This document shows, in pieces, positions 1 to 10,364 of a stretch of DNA of 64,000 nt (position 1 is the first letter of the stretch; the number at the start of each line of letters is the position of its first letter). This DNA is from Clostridia bacterium (GTDB lineage: Bacteria > Bacillota > Clostridia > Oscillospirales > Acutalibacteraceae). The stretch lies in NCBI GenBank assembly GCA_017428525.1, contig JAFRQQ010000013.1, positions 203,407-267,406 of the forward strand, read 5' to 3'. The notes under the pieces were generated by a model. It made no database searches and was not told the DNA's origin. It saw only the letters and a list, made by a program, of their open reading frames with translations. Both the position numbers and the translations under genes were made by a program.

Positions 1-621
1 GTACTGGCCCTTCCAGAGCTGGATCATCCAGTCCTTGCCCTCATAGGGGAAGCGGATACGGACCTGGTCGATGAACATGGCCGCGGCAGGCGCGAGCTTG
101 TCATAAACCTGGTTGTAGCCGGTGTTGACCTGCCAACAGTCCTTATCGTCGGTGTAGTAGAAATCACCTTCGGGATTATAGCGGTAGCCGGCGAGCGCCT
201 TCTTGGAGAGCGCGTCCTGCGCGGAATACCATTCGCCGCCTTCCTTGGTCGCGGCGGGCTTGGTCGTGGTCGCGGCGGGCTTGGTCGTGCCGGTCGCCTT
301 CTTGGTGGTGGCTGCCTTCGCGCCGGAGTTGTTGCCCTTGTTGGCAGTGTTCTTGATCGTGCGGGCAACGGTCTTGATCGTCGTGAGCGCATTGCCGGAC
401 GGATCGGTGACGGTTTCCTTGTTTTCATCCGTCACGAATTCCTGCACGGTATACAGCTCGGTGACATACTCCTCGGTGACAGCTTCGGTCGTGATTTCAT
501 TGTCGGCCTTGGCCGATTTGAAATGACGGGTGATCGGAATCGCTGCTGCGGCGCCGCCGATCACGATGGCAGTGGCTGCGCCGATCACAATGATTCTTTT
601 GCCGGAAGTAGAGAGACTCAT
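1..621 (-). CDS. DUF4474-like secreted or membrane-anchored protein, 3' part cut by the window edge
   Basis: Open from an ATG at 621 to the window edge, so the C-terminus is missing; about 207 residues are visible. Residues about 8-28 form one hydrophobic segment (signal or anchor), followed by an acidic/threonine stretch and a low-complexity linker of Thr, Lys, Ala and Pro at about 100-130. The visible end, around GKDWMIQLWKGQY, closely matches the same region of the next upstream gene (DYLIQIWKGQY), so the two are tandem paralogues. The WKGQY region is what I recall as the hallmark of DUF4474 proteins of Clostridia. Function is unknown. Location is probably the cell surface, with the linker spanning the wall. 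Confidence 0.7.
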   Translation of the reverse strand, partial: MSLSTSGKRIIVIGAATAIVIGGAAAAIPITRHFKSAKADNEITTEAVTEEYVTELYTVQEFVTDENKETVTDPSGNALTTIKTVARTIKNTANKGNNSGAKAATTKKATGTTKPAATTTKPAATKEGGEWYSAQDALSKKALAGYRYNPEGDFYYTDDKDCWQVNTGYNQVYDKLAPAAAMFIDQVRIRFPYEGKDWMIQLWKGQY

Positions 622-664
622 AATCATAACCTCCTGTTATTATAAACAGTTTTTTCTTTCTCTT

Positions 665-1756
665 TTATCTGACATCCTGCCAGACGAAAATGACATCCTT
701 GCCATACCGCTTGCAGGTATCCTTGACTGTGGGATTGAAGGTGGCGACCGCGGTGAAGCCCTGCTTGGTCAGCGCGTTCTCAAAGGCCTGCGCCTGCGTG
801 GCATCCTTGAAGGTGATGTGGCTGAGGATGCGCAGCGGAGAGGAGTCGCGGCGATTGGGCAGCTGGCCGTCCACATAGCCGGTCTCCCACCAGTGCAGGT
901 CATAGGTGCGGGTGAGCTGCGCGGTGTAATTGCCGTCCCCGTTCTCATCCCAGAGCACGGTCATTTCCATGTAGAGCCAGTCGCTCTCATCCGCGCAATT
1001 ATAATGATCGAGCGTGGAGACCTTGCCCTGCGGGCGGGTGTAGATGCCGACCTCGCCGCCGACCGTGCCGATATCGCCGGAAATATACTGACCCTTCCAG
1101 ATCTGAATCAGATAATCCTTGGAATCATAGTTGAATTTCAGGCGGCAGGTTTCGATGCTGAAATCGATCAGCTTCGCGCCCGCGTCATACAGCGGGTTGT
1201 AGCCGTATTTGCGCTGGCGGCAGTTCGGATCGGTATCATTATTATATATGTATCGTTTCAGGCCGATCACGTCGTAGTGAGAGCGGTAAAGCCCGGTCAG
1301 GCTCATATCGTTCGGCAGCGAGCTGATCTCGGTCTTGGTCACCTGGACAACGCTCGTCTTCCCGCTTTCCGTATCCTCGAGCACCTCCGGGTTGATCGTG
1401 GTGCTCTCGGCAGGCTGCGTGGCCTTCTGCGTCGTCGTCGTAGGCGTCTGCTTTTTCGTGGTGGCCGCCGTCGCCTGCTTCTGCGTCGTTGCCGGCGTCT
1501 GCTTCTTCGCGGTGGTCGGCGCTGCCGTCTGCACAATCAGCGCGCTCGTGCGCTCCGCGATCTGCGCAATGGTCAGCGGCGCGGTCTGCGTTTGATAGAC
1601 TTCGGTATAGTTTGTTTCGGCGTCATAGCCGGTCACGGTCGAATCGATCGCGGGGCTGGTGCGTCCGCCGCGGATGGCGAGCACCGTTGCGCCGGCGGCG
1701 ATGGCTGCCACGCCGACGGTCAGCGCGGCAATGGCCGCATTCGTTTTTCGGCTCAT
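665..1756 (-). CDS. DUF4474-like surface protein with Thr/Lys-rich linker
   Basis: 363 residues. Residues about 8-30 are hydrophobic (signal anchor). Residues about 65-115 are a low-complexity linker rich in Thr, Lys, Gln and Ala. The C-terminal 230 residues form the conserved part, including IQIWKGQY and GGEVGIY, a pattern I associate with DUF4474. A readable ribosome site (GGGAGAAA) precedes the ATG. The next gene downstream, at the window start, is a paralogue only 43 bp away, so the two are probably co-transcribed from the promoter at 1787-1815. No catalytic residues can be assigned. A wall-facing binding or enzymatic role is possible but unproven. Confidence 0.7.
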   Translation of the reverse strand: MSRKTNAAIAALTVGVAAIAAGATVLAIRGGRTSPAIDSTVTGYDAETNYTEVYQTQTAPLTIAQIAERTSALIVQTAAPTTAKKQTPATTQKQATAATTKKQTPTTTTQKATQPAESTTINPEVLEDTESGKTSVVQVTKTEISSLPNDMSLTGLYRSHYDVIGLKRYIYNNDTDPNCRQRKYGYNPLYDAGAKLIDFSIETCRLKFNYDSKDYLIQIWKGQYISGDIGTVGGEVGIYTRPQGKVSTLDHYNCADESDWLYMEMTVLWDENGDGNYTAQLTRTYDLHWWETGYVDGQLPNRRDSSPLRILSHITFKDATQAQAFENALTKQGFTAVATFNPTVKDTCKRYGKDVIFVWQDVR

Positions 1757-1786
1757 TTTCTTTCTCCCTTTTTTGCTCTACTTTAT

Positions 1787-1815
1787 ATTATGCCATATTC
1801 TGTCGAAAAAATCAA
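1787..1815 (-). promoter_or_regulatory. Probable sigma-A promoter for the DUF4474-like gene pair
   Basis: On the minus strand, TTGATT (810-815 of the second kilobase, i.e. 1810-1815) is separated by 17 bp from CATAAT (1787-1792). It lies 31 bp upstream of the ATG at 1756 and just beyond the tmRNA terminator. Box matches are moderate; the spacing is ideal. Confidence 0.5.
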
Positions 1816-1859
1816 CCGTTTTTCTGCCTGCGCCGCGCAAAACAGCGCAGGCAGCGGTT
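1814..1859 (-). terminator. Probable terminator of the tmRNA gene
   Basis: Directly after the tmRNA CCA end, the minus strand has AACCG-CTGCCTGCGC, a short loop, then GCGCAGGCAG and CGGTT (with an A-rich bulge), followed by GATTTTTTCG. The inner stem is strong and the T-run follows the outer stem. Confidence 0.55.
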
Positions 1860-1860
1860 C

Positions 1861-2207
1861 TGGTGGAGATGGCGGTAATCGAAACCGCGTCCGAAAAACC
1901 CGCACAGGGACTTTCTACGAGTGTAGTTCGCCGTTTAAGATTCCCCCGCACGCCCGCCGACGAACAGGCTGACGCTTGCGGTAGACAGATTGTTCATGAC
2001 CGGTTCTCTGCCGCGGCCGGTGCACGTTCACTGCTGATCGACGCCTCATGCGCGGCCGCAGTCCTCCGCGCGGAGACGGCTGCTATTTAAGCAGCGCGAG
2101 CAACAAGATTGTTGTCAGTTAATTTTAAGGTTGCGGATTTTATAGCGGTCCCGCACCGCTACTCGCTTATCCGGGCTTGGATTCCCCGTCGAAATCCTTT
2201 CATCCCC
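1861..2207 (-). ncRNA. ssrA: Transfer-messenger RNA (tmRNA)
   Basis: The minus strand starts GGGGATGAAAGGATTTCGAC, the hallmark tmRNA 5' end, and finishes with CCATCTCCACCA. Positions 1-7 (GGGGAUG) pair with CAUCUCC before the discriminator to form the acceptor stem, and a T-arm (GGTTTCGATTACC) is present. Length is 347 nt. The tag frame appears to resume at a GCA codon (2134-2132) and runs 15 codons, ATLKLTDNNLVARAA, to a TAA stop at 2089-2087. tmRNA with SmpB rescues ribosomes stalled on broken mRNAs and tags the product for proteolysis. It begins 11 nt after smpB ends, so the two may be co-transcribed and the tmRNA released by processing. Confidence 0.95.
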
Positions 2208-2218
2208 ATATTCGGTTT

Positions 2219-2677
2219 TTATCGGCGCATCCCGCGCTCGATGGCGCGTTTTGCGTCCTTCTGCGCGGCGACCGCGCGTTTATCGTAAAGCTTTTTGCCT
2301 TTACACAGTCCGATTTCCACCTTGGCTTTCCCCTTGGAGAAATAGACCTTCAGCGGAATGATCGCCAGCCCCTCCTGCTTGACCGCGGCATACAGCCGGC
2401 GGATCTCGCGCTTGTGGAGCAGCAGGCGCTTTTGCCGCATGGGATCGCGGTTGAAGATATTGCCCTGCTCATACGGGCTGATGTGCATCCCGTTGACGAA
2501 CATCTCTCCGTCCTTGACGAAGCACCAGGCGTCCTTCAGATTCAGCTTGCCCTGCCGGATGGATTTGACCTCGGTGCCGAACAGCTCGATCCCGGCTTCC
2601 AGCGTTTCCAGAATGAAATAATCGTGGTAGGCTTTCTTGTTTTGTGCCACGGGTTTGATCCCGCTGTCCTGCGCCAT
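2219..2677 (-). CDS. smpB: SsrA-binding protein SmpB
   Basis: 152 residues, the usual length. Near the N-terminus [20 protein letters not shown] and the following [11 protein letters not shown] are the conserved beta-barrel sequences of SmpB, and the basic C-terminal tail ([10 protein letters not shown]) is the part that enters the decoding site. It binds tmRNA and delivers it to stalled ribosomes. A GGAGGA ribosome site sits 4-9 bases before the ATG. Its partner RNA gene follows 11 nt downstream on the same strand, which strengthens both calls. Confidence 0.96.
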   Translation of the reverse strand: MAQDSGIKPVAQNKKAYHDYFILETLEAGIELFGTEVKSIRQGKLNLKDAWCFVKDGEMFVNGMHISPYEQGNIFNRDPMRQKRLLLHKREIRRLYAAVKQEGLAIIPLKVYFSKGKAKVEIGLCKGKKLYDKRAVAAQKDAKRAIERGMRR

Positions 2678-2771
2678 GGCTCCTCCTTCCCGCGCCGATT
2701 CAAGGGCACTATTCTATATGTGTGCCGCCGTGCGGAAAGTGTTGCACCGGACACAGAAATATTTTTATATA

Positions 2772-3182
2772 TTATTTAGGGGTGCGGCGTCTGGCGTAGA
2801 AGCTCTGCTTCTGACTGCGCGCCTGGGCCTCGCGTCTGGCCTCCGCCGCCCGCTTCGCCTTCACGCGCGAGAGAGGCTTGCCCTTCGCGGCGGGCTTTTT
2901 CTTCGGCGGGTCCTCTTCGGTTTTCTCTTTATAAAGCACAATGCTGCCGCCGATGACCTGCACGACCTCGCTTTCCGTCGCCGCGGCCAGCTGATCGGCA
3001 AACGCGCGCGGGGAATCCGGCGCGCTCTCGAGCAGCACCTTGAGCTTGATCAGCTCCCGTTTGCGCAAAGCGTCCGCCGTCTGCTGCACGAGCGCCTCGG
3101 ACATGCCGCCCTTGCCGATCTGGAACAGCGGCTCGAGGGCGTTCGCCTGTGCGCGCAGCTGCGCTCTTTCTTTACTCGTCAT
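2772..3182 (-). CDS. yhbY: YhbY/CRS1-YhbY (CRM) domain RNA-binding protein
   Basis: 136 residues from the ATG at 3182, which overlaps the end of rdgB by 11 nt; a longer frame exists upstream, but starting inside rdgB is less likely. The N-terminal 95 residues are a CRM domain, with LEPLFQIGKGG carrying the conserved GKxG loop and ending with VVQVIGGSIVLYKE. The C-terminus is a Lys/Pro/Arg-rich tail. Homologues associate with pre-50S particles and act in ribosome assembly. It sits at the 3' end of the dnaA-ftsY-rdgB-yhbY run. Confidence 0.88.
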   Translation of the reverse strand: MTSKERAQLRAQANALEPLFQIGKGGMSEALVQQTADALRKRELIKLKVLLESAPDSPRAFADQLAAATESEVVQVIGGSIVLYKEKTEEDPPKKKPAAKGKPLSRVKAKRAAEARREAQARSQKQSFYARRRTPK

Positions 3183-3780
3183 GATCCTTCTCCTCGATTT
3201 GCTTTGCCAGCGCCCGCACGGAACGGCCGCGGTGGCTGATCGCATCCTTCTGCGCCGCCGTCAATTCCGCCATGGCGGTCTGATAGCCGTATTCCTCCGG
3301 CAGAAACAGCGGGTCGTAGCCGAAGCCGCCGCTGCCGTGCGGCTCGAAGCCGATGCGTCCGCGGCATTCTCCGCGCGCAAACAGCCGCCGCCCGTCGGGA
3401 TAGACGCAGCAGGCAACGCTCACAAACGCCGCGCCGCGCTGCTCTGCCGGCACGTCGGCCAGCGCCTCGAGCAGCTTGCGGTTATTCGCCTCGTCGTCGC
3501 CGTGGCCGCCCGCATACCGCGCGGAATAGACGCCGGGCGCGCCGTCGAGCGCATCCACGGTCAGGCCGGAATCATCCGCCACGCAGGGCAGACCGGTCTC
3601 GCGGCAGCCGCTTTCGGCCTTCAGCAGCGCGTTTTCCTCAAAGGTGACGCCGGTTTCCTCAACGTCGGTGAGCGTGACGCCCGCCTCCTCGGCCAGCAGC
3701 ACGCGGATGCCCAACGGCGCGAGAATGCGCTGCAGCTCCGCCCGTTTTTTCATATTATGGGTCGCAATGATATAATCCAT
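3172..3780 (-). CDS. rdgB: XTP/dITP diphosphatase (RdgB/HAM1 family)
   Basis: 202 residues from the ATG at 3780. The start [16 protein letters not shown] holds the family's T-N-x2-K-x2-E substrate motif, [11 protein letters not shown] contains the metal-binding Asp residues, and FGYDPLF and SHRG complete the signature. The enzyme hydrolyses noncanonical purine nucleoside triphosphates (XTP, ITP, dITP) to monophosphates, keeping them out of DNA and RNA. It follows ftsY by 4 nt and overlaps yhbY, indicating one transcript. I chose the internal ATG because the extra N-terminal residues of the longer frame overlap ftsY and do not belong to the family. Confidence 0.94.
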   Translation of the reverse strand: MDYIIATHNMKKRAELQRILAPLGIRVLLAEEAGVTLTDVEETGVTFEENALLKAESGCRETGLPCVADDSGLTVDALDGAPGVYSARYAGGHGDDEANNRKLLEALADVPAEQRGAAFVSVACCVYPDGRRLFARGECRGRIGFEPHGSGGFGYDPLFLPEEYGYQTAMAELTAAQKDAISHRGRSVRALAKQIEEKDHDE

Positions 3781-3784
3781 GCGG

Positions 3785-4708
3785 TCAGTCCTCGTCGGTA
3801 TCCTCTTCAAACAGCGCCTCGGCAAAGGCTCTGGCGTTGAACGGGCGCAGATCGTCGATCCCCTCGCCCACGCCGATGAATTTCACCGGCAGCTTCAGTT
3901 CGTTCTTGATGGAGAGCACGACGCCGCCCTTGGCCGTGCCGTCAAGCTTGGTCAGGATGATGCCGGTCACCTCGGCGATTTCCTTGAATTCCTTCGCCTG
4001 GTTGACGGCGTTCTGGCCGGTCGTCGCGTCGAGCACGAGGAAAACCTCGCGGTCGGCATAGGGCAGCTGCCGGTCGATCACGCGATAGATCTTGGACAGC
4101 TCCTCCATCAGATTCTTTTTATTGTGAAGCCGGCCCGCGGTGTCGCAGATGATGATATCCGCGTTGCGCGCCTTGCCTGCGCTGACGGTGTCGAACACCA
4201 CGGCGGCGGGATCCGCGCCTTCCTTGTGCTTGACCAGATCGACGCCCGCGCGATCGGCCCAGATTTCCAGCTGGTCGATCGCAGCCGCGCGGAAGGTATC
4301 CGCCGCGCCGAGGATGACCTTTTTGCCGTCCTCTTTGAACATGGCGGCCATCTTGCCGATCGAGGTGGTCTTGCCCACGCCGTTGACGCCGATGACCAGG
4401 ATCACGGAGGGAATCGTCACGAAGTCGATCTCCTCGCCGCCGCTGAGCATATCGGCAACGATCTCCTTGATCTCTTCCTTGACGTCCTTCGCACGGTGCA
4501 GATTCTTCTTGAACACATGGTCGCGCAGCTCCTCGACGATCTGCATGGAGGTCGTCACGCCGCAATCGGCCATCACAAGGATTTCTTCGAGATCGTCATA
4601 GAATTCATCGTCGATCTCATTTTTGCCGTAGAGGGCGGAATTGATCGCGCCGGACATGCTGTCGCGCGTCTTTTTCAGCCCTTTGTTGAGCTTCTTGAAC
4701 AGTCCCAT
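3785..4708 (-). CDS. ftsY: Signal recognition particle receptor FtsY
   Basis: 307 residues: a short basic N-terminus ([16 protein letters not shown]) replaces the long acidic A domain of enterobacterial FtsY, followed by the N and G domains. GTPase motifs are [26 protein letters not shown] and [10 protein letters not shown]. It is the membrane-side GTPase that docks SRP-ribosome complexes at SecYEG. It lies 12 nt after dnaA, an unusual partner: in many Clostridia ftsY follows smc and rnc instead. Confidence 0.96.
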   Translation of the reverse strand: MGLFKKLNKGLKKTRDSMSGAINSALYGKNEIDDEFYDDLEEILVMADCGVTTSMQIVEELRDHVFKKNLHRAKDVKEEIKEIVADMLSGGEEIDFVTIPSVILVIGVNGVGKTTSIGKMAAMFKEDGKKVILGAADTFRAAAIDQLEIWADRAGVDLVKHKEGADPAAVVFDTVSAGKARNADIIICDTAGRLHNKKNLMEELSKIYRVIDRQLPYADREVFLVLDATTGQNAVNQAKEFKEIAEVTGIILTKLDGTAKGGVVLSIKNELKLPVKFIGVGEGIDDLRPFNARAFAEALFEEDTDED

Positions 4709-4720
4709 AGGTTACCTCTG

Positions 4721-6022
4721 TCAGTTTTCTTCGGAATTCTTGATGATCGCGTCCACCATGCGCTGGATGGAGGGATCGCGCTCGATCTGCCGGCCGATGT
4801 ATTCCAGCGAATGGAAGACCGTCGTGCGGTCGCGGCCGAAGTATTCGCCGATTTCCTTCTGCGTCAGGCCGGTGTGCTCATGGATCGCGTAAATCGCAAT
4901 GTGGCGCGCCTTGGCCACGCGGGCGTTCTGCTTCTTGGAAAGAATATCGGTCTCCGGCACGCCGTAGGTGCGCGCCGTTTCACGGATCATGCGGTTGACA
5001 ACGGCCGAAATCGGGCGGCTGTCGCTCATCAGCTCGCGCAGCGCACGCTTGACCATCGGCAGGGTGACGGGCACCTTTTCGATATTGGCCAGGGCGTTGA
5101 GCTTGTTGACCGCGCCCTCGAGCTGACGGATATTGGATTTGATATGCTCCGCGATGTAATCCGCCACATCCTCCGGCATATCGAGGCCGAGCGCCTTGGC
5201 CTTGCGCTGCACGATCACGACGCGGGTCTCAAACTCCGGCGGCTGAATATCGGACATCAGGCCGCTTTCGAACCGACCGCGCAGACGGTCCACGAGGTCG
5301 CTGATCTCCTGCGGCGGACGGTCGGCGGTGAGCACGATCTGCTTTTTCGCATCCACAAGCGCGTTGAAGGTGTGGAAAAATTCCTCCTGCGTGGACTGCT
5401 TGCCGGCGATGAACTGGATATCGTCCACGAGCAGCGCGTCGCAGTTGCGATACTTCTCGTGAATCTCATTCATGCGGTTTTTATTGATGCCCTCGATGAT
5501 CAGGTTCACGAAATCCTCGCCGCGCGTGAAAATGACGTCCGCGTTGGGGTTGCGGCGCTTGATCTCATGGCTGATGGCACAGAGCAGATGGGTCTTGCCC
5601 AGGCCGGAATAGCCGTAGATGAACAGCGGGTTGTAGGCGCTGCCGGGATTCTCCGCCACGGTTTTGGCCGCCGCGTGCGCAAACCGGTTGGACGAGCCGA
5701 CCACAAAGGTATCGAAGGTGTAGTCCGCATAGCTCTCCACCATCGGCTCCCCGACCGGCGTCACGGTTTCCGGCACCACAGCCGGATCGGTCAGCACGAC
5801 CTCAACGTCCAGGCCGAGCACGGTTTTAAAGGCGTCGCGGATGGTATTGTAAAAGCGCTTTTCAATCACGGAACGCACAAAGCCGCCCGCGGCGATCTCC
5901 GCCTTCGTGCCCTCAAAGCTGAGGATCTTCAGGGGCTTGAGCCACACGTTGAAAATGACTTCTCCTTCCACCCGTTTCATTTCCTGACAGACGAGATCCC
6001 ACATCTCGTTGATGGATTCCAT
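4721..6022 (-). CDS. dnaA: Chromosomal replication initiator protein DnaA (or a DnaA paralogue)
   Basis: 433 residues with all four domains: domain I (1-75), a short linker (about 80-105), an AAA+ module with Walker A GYSGLGKTH (137-145) and Walker B LLVDD (about 197-201), and the C-terminal DNA-binding domain with GRDRTTVFHS (about 396-405). The usual DnaA signature has His at the third position of RDHTTV and Ala after the His, so this copy deviates slightly. DnaA-ATP binds DnaA boxes and melts oriC. A GGAGGA ribosome site precedes the ATG. Neither dnaN nor recF is adjacent, and no DnaA box is evident upstream, so this may not mark oriC. Confidence 0.9.
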   Translation of the reverse strand: MESINEMWDLVCQEMKRVEGEVIFNVWLKPLKILSFEGTKAEIAAGGFVRSVIEKRFYNTIRDAFKTVLGLDVEVVLTDPAVVPETVTPVGEPMVESYADYTFDTFVVGSSNRFAHAAAKTVAENPGSAYNPLFIYGYSGLGKTHLLCAISHEIKRRNPNADVIFTRGEDFVNLIIEGINKNRMNEIHEKYRNCDALLVDDIQFIAGKQSTQEEFFHTFNALVDAKKQIVLTADRPPQEISDLVDRLRGRFESGLMSDIQPPEFETRVVIVQRKAKALGLDMPEDVADYIAEHIKSNIRQLEGAVNKLNALANIEKVPVTLPMVKRALRELMSDSRPISAVVNRMIRETARTYGVPETDILSKKQNARVAKARHIAIYAIHEHTGLTQKEIGEYFGRDRTTVFHSLEYIGRQIERDPSIQRMVDAIIKNSEEN

Positions 6023-6124
6023 TTCACATCCTCCGATTCTCCGTCATATTTTCCAATCTATCAATAAAACTGTTGCCCCCGCAGGGGGACGTGATCAAAT
6101 TTTACAGAAGACGATACATAATAG

Positions 6125-6153
6125 ATTATAGCAGATACGGCGCGGCAATGCAA
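6125..6153 (-). promoter_or_regulatory. Consensus sigma-A promoter of the dnaA operon
   Basis: On the minus strand TTGCAT (6148-6153), a 17-bp spacer and TATAAT (6125-6130). It lies about 100 bp upstream of the dnaA ATG. The leader contains a GC palindrome CCCCCTGCGGGGG (6076-6088) that could fold into a small hairpin. Confidence 0.75.
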
Positions 6154-6234
6154 GCATGAATTGCGCTCGATCGGGCGAAAAATAACGGAAAAGCGGCGTC
6201 GTTTTTGGGGATTTCGTCACATGGGCACAAAAAA

Positions 6235-6257
6235 GGCCGGTTCAAAGCGAACCGGCC
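6235..6257 (-). terminator. Rho-independent terminator of the dnaG-rpoD operon
   Basis: Minus strand GGCCGGTTC, loop GCTTT, GAACCGGCC, then TTTTTTG. A 9-bp GC-rich stem starts 8 bp after the rpoD stop. Confidence 0.9.
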
Positions 6258-6265
6258 GCGGGAAA

Positions 6266-7354
<1,089 letters not shown>

Positions 7355-7443
7355 CAAACCATCCTCTCTTTCATGCATCCTTGCTGTTGTATGTCCGTTG
7401 ACGCGATCCGCCGCCGGCAGCGGCTGACCGCGATGCTCTGCGG

Positions 7444-9207
7444 TTATTTTTGCTCCTTGAGCGCCGCGAACTGCCTGCGGTACTCCTCGTCGCTCATCTG
7501 TGCGACCGTCTGCGGGGCGGTCTGCTGCTGCGACGTTTTGAGCACGGCGATGCAGTCCTCGCATTCCTGCAGGGAATTGTGCAGCGTTTCGGCGCTGCGG
7601 CAGATGCGCGTGACCGTCGCCATCTCCTCCGGGTCGAACTCCTGCGCAAACAGGCTCAGCTCCGGCGTCAGACCGGCGTCGAGTATGCCGCACAGCGTGC
7701 GCATCACGCGCCGGTTGAAATCGGTCACAAAATCATCGGGCGAAACGCTGTCCTTGAGCTTATGATAAAAATCCGGATTCCGGAAGAAGGAGGCGATCAG
7801 CGTTTCCTCGGCGCGCGCCTGCCGCAGATGCTGCCTGCGCTCGGGGTTGTTGTGATCCTCCGCGCTTTTTGACAGCAGGGTCATCTGCTGCTGTTGCTTC
7901 TCTTTTTCCGCCTGCCGCCGCAGCCGCCCGCGCGCGGAACGGATCTGCGCCTTCAGGCTCTCGACGCTCACGCCGAATTCATTGGACAGGCGCGCCGCAT
8001 ACAGCTCCTGCTCGATCTCGCCGCATTCGGCCAGAATCGAGGACGCGGCGGTCAGAAAGCGCAGCTTACCGTCGTCGGTGAGCAGATTGTATTTTTCCCG
8101 TTCGCGCAGCAGCCGGTATTCCGTGCGGTTCGCCGCGCCGTTGAGCAGATCGGCAAAGCGCTCCGGCCCGTAGGTGCGGATGATCTCGTCGGCGTCCTTG
8201 CCGCCCTCCATCTGCACGACCAGCAGCTTCATGCCGGTCTTGCCCAGCACCTCGAGCGCCCGGCGGGTCGCCTTGCGCCCGGCCTCGTCGTTATCGTAGC
8301 AGATCAGAATCTCATCGGCATAACGCGAGAGCAGATTCGCCTGCTCGCTTGTGAACGCCGTGCCCAGACAGGCGATCGCATTTGTGAAGCCCGCCTGATG
8401 CAGCGCGATGACGTCCATGTAGCCCTCGACGAGGATCAGCCGGTTTTCGTTGGAATTCTTTGCAAAATTCAGCGCGAACACGCCGTTGCTTTTCTTATAG
8501 ACGGGCGTGTCGGAGGTGTTGATATACTTCGGCTTGGAATCATCCATGACCCGCCCGCCGAACGCGATCACATTGCCCTGCAGATCGATGATCGGAAACA
8601 TCACGCGGTTGCGAAAGCTGTCATAATAGCTTGTCCGGCCGTTTTTATCCGACCGGCGCGTCAGGTTGGCCAGCACCAGCTCCTGCGCGGTGAAGCCTTT
8701 TTCTTTTAAATGATCGGTCAGCTGCCGCCAGTCGTCCGGCGCATAGCCCAGACCGAATTTGCGGATGGTGTTCGGCGTCAGCCCGCGGCGCAGAAAATAA
8801 TCGAGCGCCGCGCGGTTCCGGGGGTCGTTGAGCTGCGCGTTGAAAAAGCGCGCCGCCTCGCGGTTCGCGGCCAGCAGCCGCTGCCGCTGCCGAAAGAGCG
8901 AATCGTCGTAGCCGTCCTCCGGCATGGGCAGACCGGCCGATTGCGCAAGCGTCTTGACCGCCTCCACATAGTCCAGATTCTCCATCCGGCGCACAAAGGT
9001 GATGATATCGCCGCCCGCGCCGCAGCCGAAGCAATAGAACGAGCGCGTGTCCGGATACACCGTGAAGGACGGCGTTTTTTCATTGTGAAACGGGCAAAGA
9101 CCGACCAGCGTCTTGCCGCGCCGCTTGAGCGCGACCTGCGCGCCGACCACGGTTTCGATATCCAGTTTGTCCTGCAGCTCCTGAATGAATTGCGGACTGA
9201 TCGGCAT
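7444..9207 (-). CDS. dnaG: DNA primase DnaG
   Basis: 587 residues. The N-terminal zinc ribbon shows [11 protein letters not shown] and CFGCGAGGD (about residues 38-66). The catalytic core has the Toprim motifs [11 protein letters not shown] and CYDNDEAG, and a helicase-binding C-terminal region follows. It makes RNA primers for lagging-strand synthesis with DnaB. The start is preceded by a very strong AGGGGAGGTGA ribosome site. It lies between dgt and rpoD on one strand. Confidence 0.96.
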   Translation of the reverse strand: MPISPQFIQELQDKLDIETVVGAQVALKRRGKTLVGLCPFHNEKTPSFTVYPDTRSFYCFGCGAGGDIITFVRRMENLDYVEAVKTLAQSAGLPMPEDGYDDSLFRQRQRLLAANREAARFFNAQLNDPRNRAALDYFLRRGLTPNTIRKFGLGYAPDDWRQLTDHLKEKGFTAQELVLANLTRRSDKNGRTSYYDSFRNRVMFPIIDLQGNVIAFGGRVMDDSKPKYINTSDTPVYKKSNGVFALNFAKNSNENRLILVEGYMDVIALHQAGFTNAIACLGTAFTSEQANLLSRYADEILICYDNDEAGRKATRRALEVLGKTGMKLLVVQMEGGKDADEIIRTYGPERFADLLNGAANRTEYRLLREREKYNLLTDDGKLRFLTAASSILAECGEIEQELYAARLSNEFGVSVESLKAQIRSARGRLRRQAEKEKQQQQMTLLSKSAEDHNNPERRQHLRQARAEETLIASFFRNPDFYHKLKDSVSPDDFVTDFNRRVMRTLCGILDAGLTPELSLFAQEFDPEEMATVTRICRSAETLHNSLQECEDCIAVLKTSQQQTAPQTVAQMSDEEYRRQFAALKEQK

Positions 9208-9233
9208 CGGTCTTCACCTCCCCTGCCCCGGCG

Positions 9234-10253
9234 TCACCGCAGGAGCATCTCATCCTGCCGGCTCCAGGCCTTCGGCACAAAAATATCGTTGAATACACGC
9301 ACGGCGTAGCGGTCGGTCATGCCGGCGATAAAATCGCAGGCGGCCGCCTCCAGCCCGTCGCACAGTGCAATCTCTCTGTAAAGCGGGGGCAGCCGCTCCG
9401 GCACCTCCGTGTAATAGTCAAACAGCTTCTGAATCAGCGCGGCAGCCTTGATCTCCTCGCTCTTGCAAACGGGATTCGTATAGACCTTCTCAAACATAAA
9501 GGTATGCAGCGCGTCGAACGCATCCTGCACCTCGGCGCTCAGGCAGATATCCGCGCCGCTGCTCTGAATGCAGTCGAGCACCAGCGTGTTGATCCGCGCG
9601 CTTTTGCTCTCGCCGAGCACGGCCCGGATCTGCGCCGGGATCTCCTCCTCGCGCATCACGCCGGCCGTGGCGGCGTCGTCGATATCGTGGTTGATATAGG
9701 CGATCCTATCCGCCAGACGCACCACGCGCCCTTCGAGCGTTGCCGCCGGCGCGCCGCTGGTATGGCGCTCGATCCCGTCGCGCACCTCGAAGGTCAGGTT
9801 CAGGCCCTGCCCCTCCTTTTCCAGCTTATCCACCACGCGCAGGCTCTGCGAATAATGATGAAACCCGCTGCTGCTCACCGCGTCCAGCGCCCGCTCCCCG
9901 GCGTGGCCGAAGGGCGTGTGCCCCAGATCGTGGCCGAGGGCGATCGCCTCGGTCAGGTCGCCGTTGAGCAACAGCGCACCCGCGATCGTGCGCGCGATCT
10001 GCGCCACCTCCAGCGTATGGGTCAGGCGCGTGCGGTAATAATCCCCCTCGGGGGAGAGAAATACCTGCGTTTTATGCTTGAGCCGCCGGAACGCGCTGGA
10101 ATGGATGATCCGGTCGCGGTCCCGCTGATAGACCGTGCGCACCGGACAATCCGGCTCGGGGCGCAGCCGCCCGCGGCTCTCGCAGGCCAGCGCCGCCCGC
10201 GGCGACAGGGTCGCCCGTTCCCGCGCTTCGGCTGCCAGACGAATCTCATTCAA
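9234..10253 (-). CDS. dgt: HD-domain deoxyguanosinetriphosphate triphosphohydrolase-like protein
   Basis: 339 residues, the short Dgt-like class. Motifs: RTRLTHTLEVAQIAR, GHDLGHTPFGHAGE (HD metal residues) and RLADRIAYINHDIDD. Such enzymes remove tripolyphosphate from dNTPs; substrate preference in this class is often broad. The start appears to be TTG at 10253, since GGAGGG lies 8 nt upstream and the nearby ATG is out of frame. It precedes dnaG by 26 bp, as in many Clostridia, giving dgt-dnaG-rpoD. Confidence 0.9.
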   Translation of the reverse strand: MNEIRLAAEARERATLSPRAALACESRGRLRPEPDCPVRTVYQRDRDRIIHSSAFRRLKHKTQVFLSPEGDYYRTRLTHTLEVAQIARTIAGALLLNGDLTEAIALGHDLGHTPFGHAGERALDAVSSSGFHHYSQSLRVVDKLEKEGQGLNLTFEVRDGIERHTSGAPAATLEGRVVRLADRIAYINHDIDDAATAGVMREEEIPAQIRAVLGESKSARINTLVLDCIQSSGADICLSAEVQDAFDALHTFMFEKVYTNPVCKSEEIKAAALIQKLFDYYTEVPERLPPLYREIALCDGLEAAACDFIAGMTDRYAVRVFNDIFVPKAWSRQDEMLLR

Positions 10254-10364
10254 GCTGCATCCCTCCGTTCCTCTGAAAAGCTTCTCAATAGTTTATACTG
10301 AAAAAGTCCGAAATGTACTCTTAAAATACAAATTTTTCTCTTTCGCAGATGAAAAAATGCCGAT

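Noticed and set aside
6023..6265. Possible oriC beside dnaA
   Set aside because: The region has a promoter, a GC hairpin and a terminator, but no cluster of DnaA boxes or AT-rich unwinding repeats that I can see.
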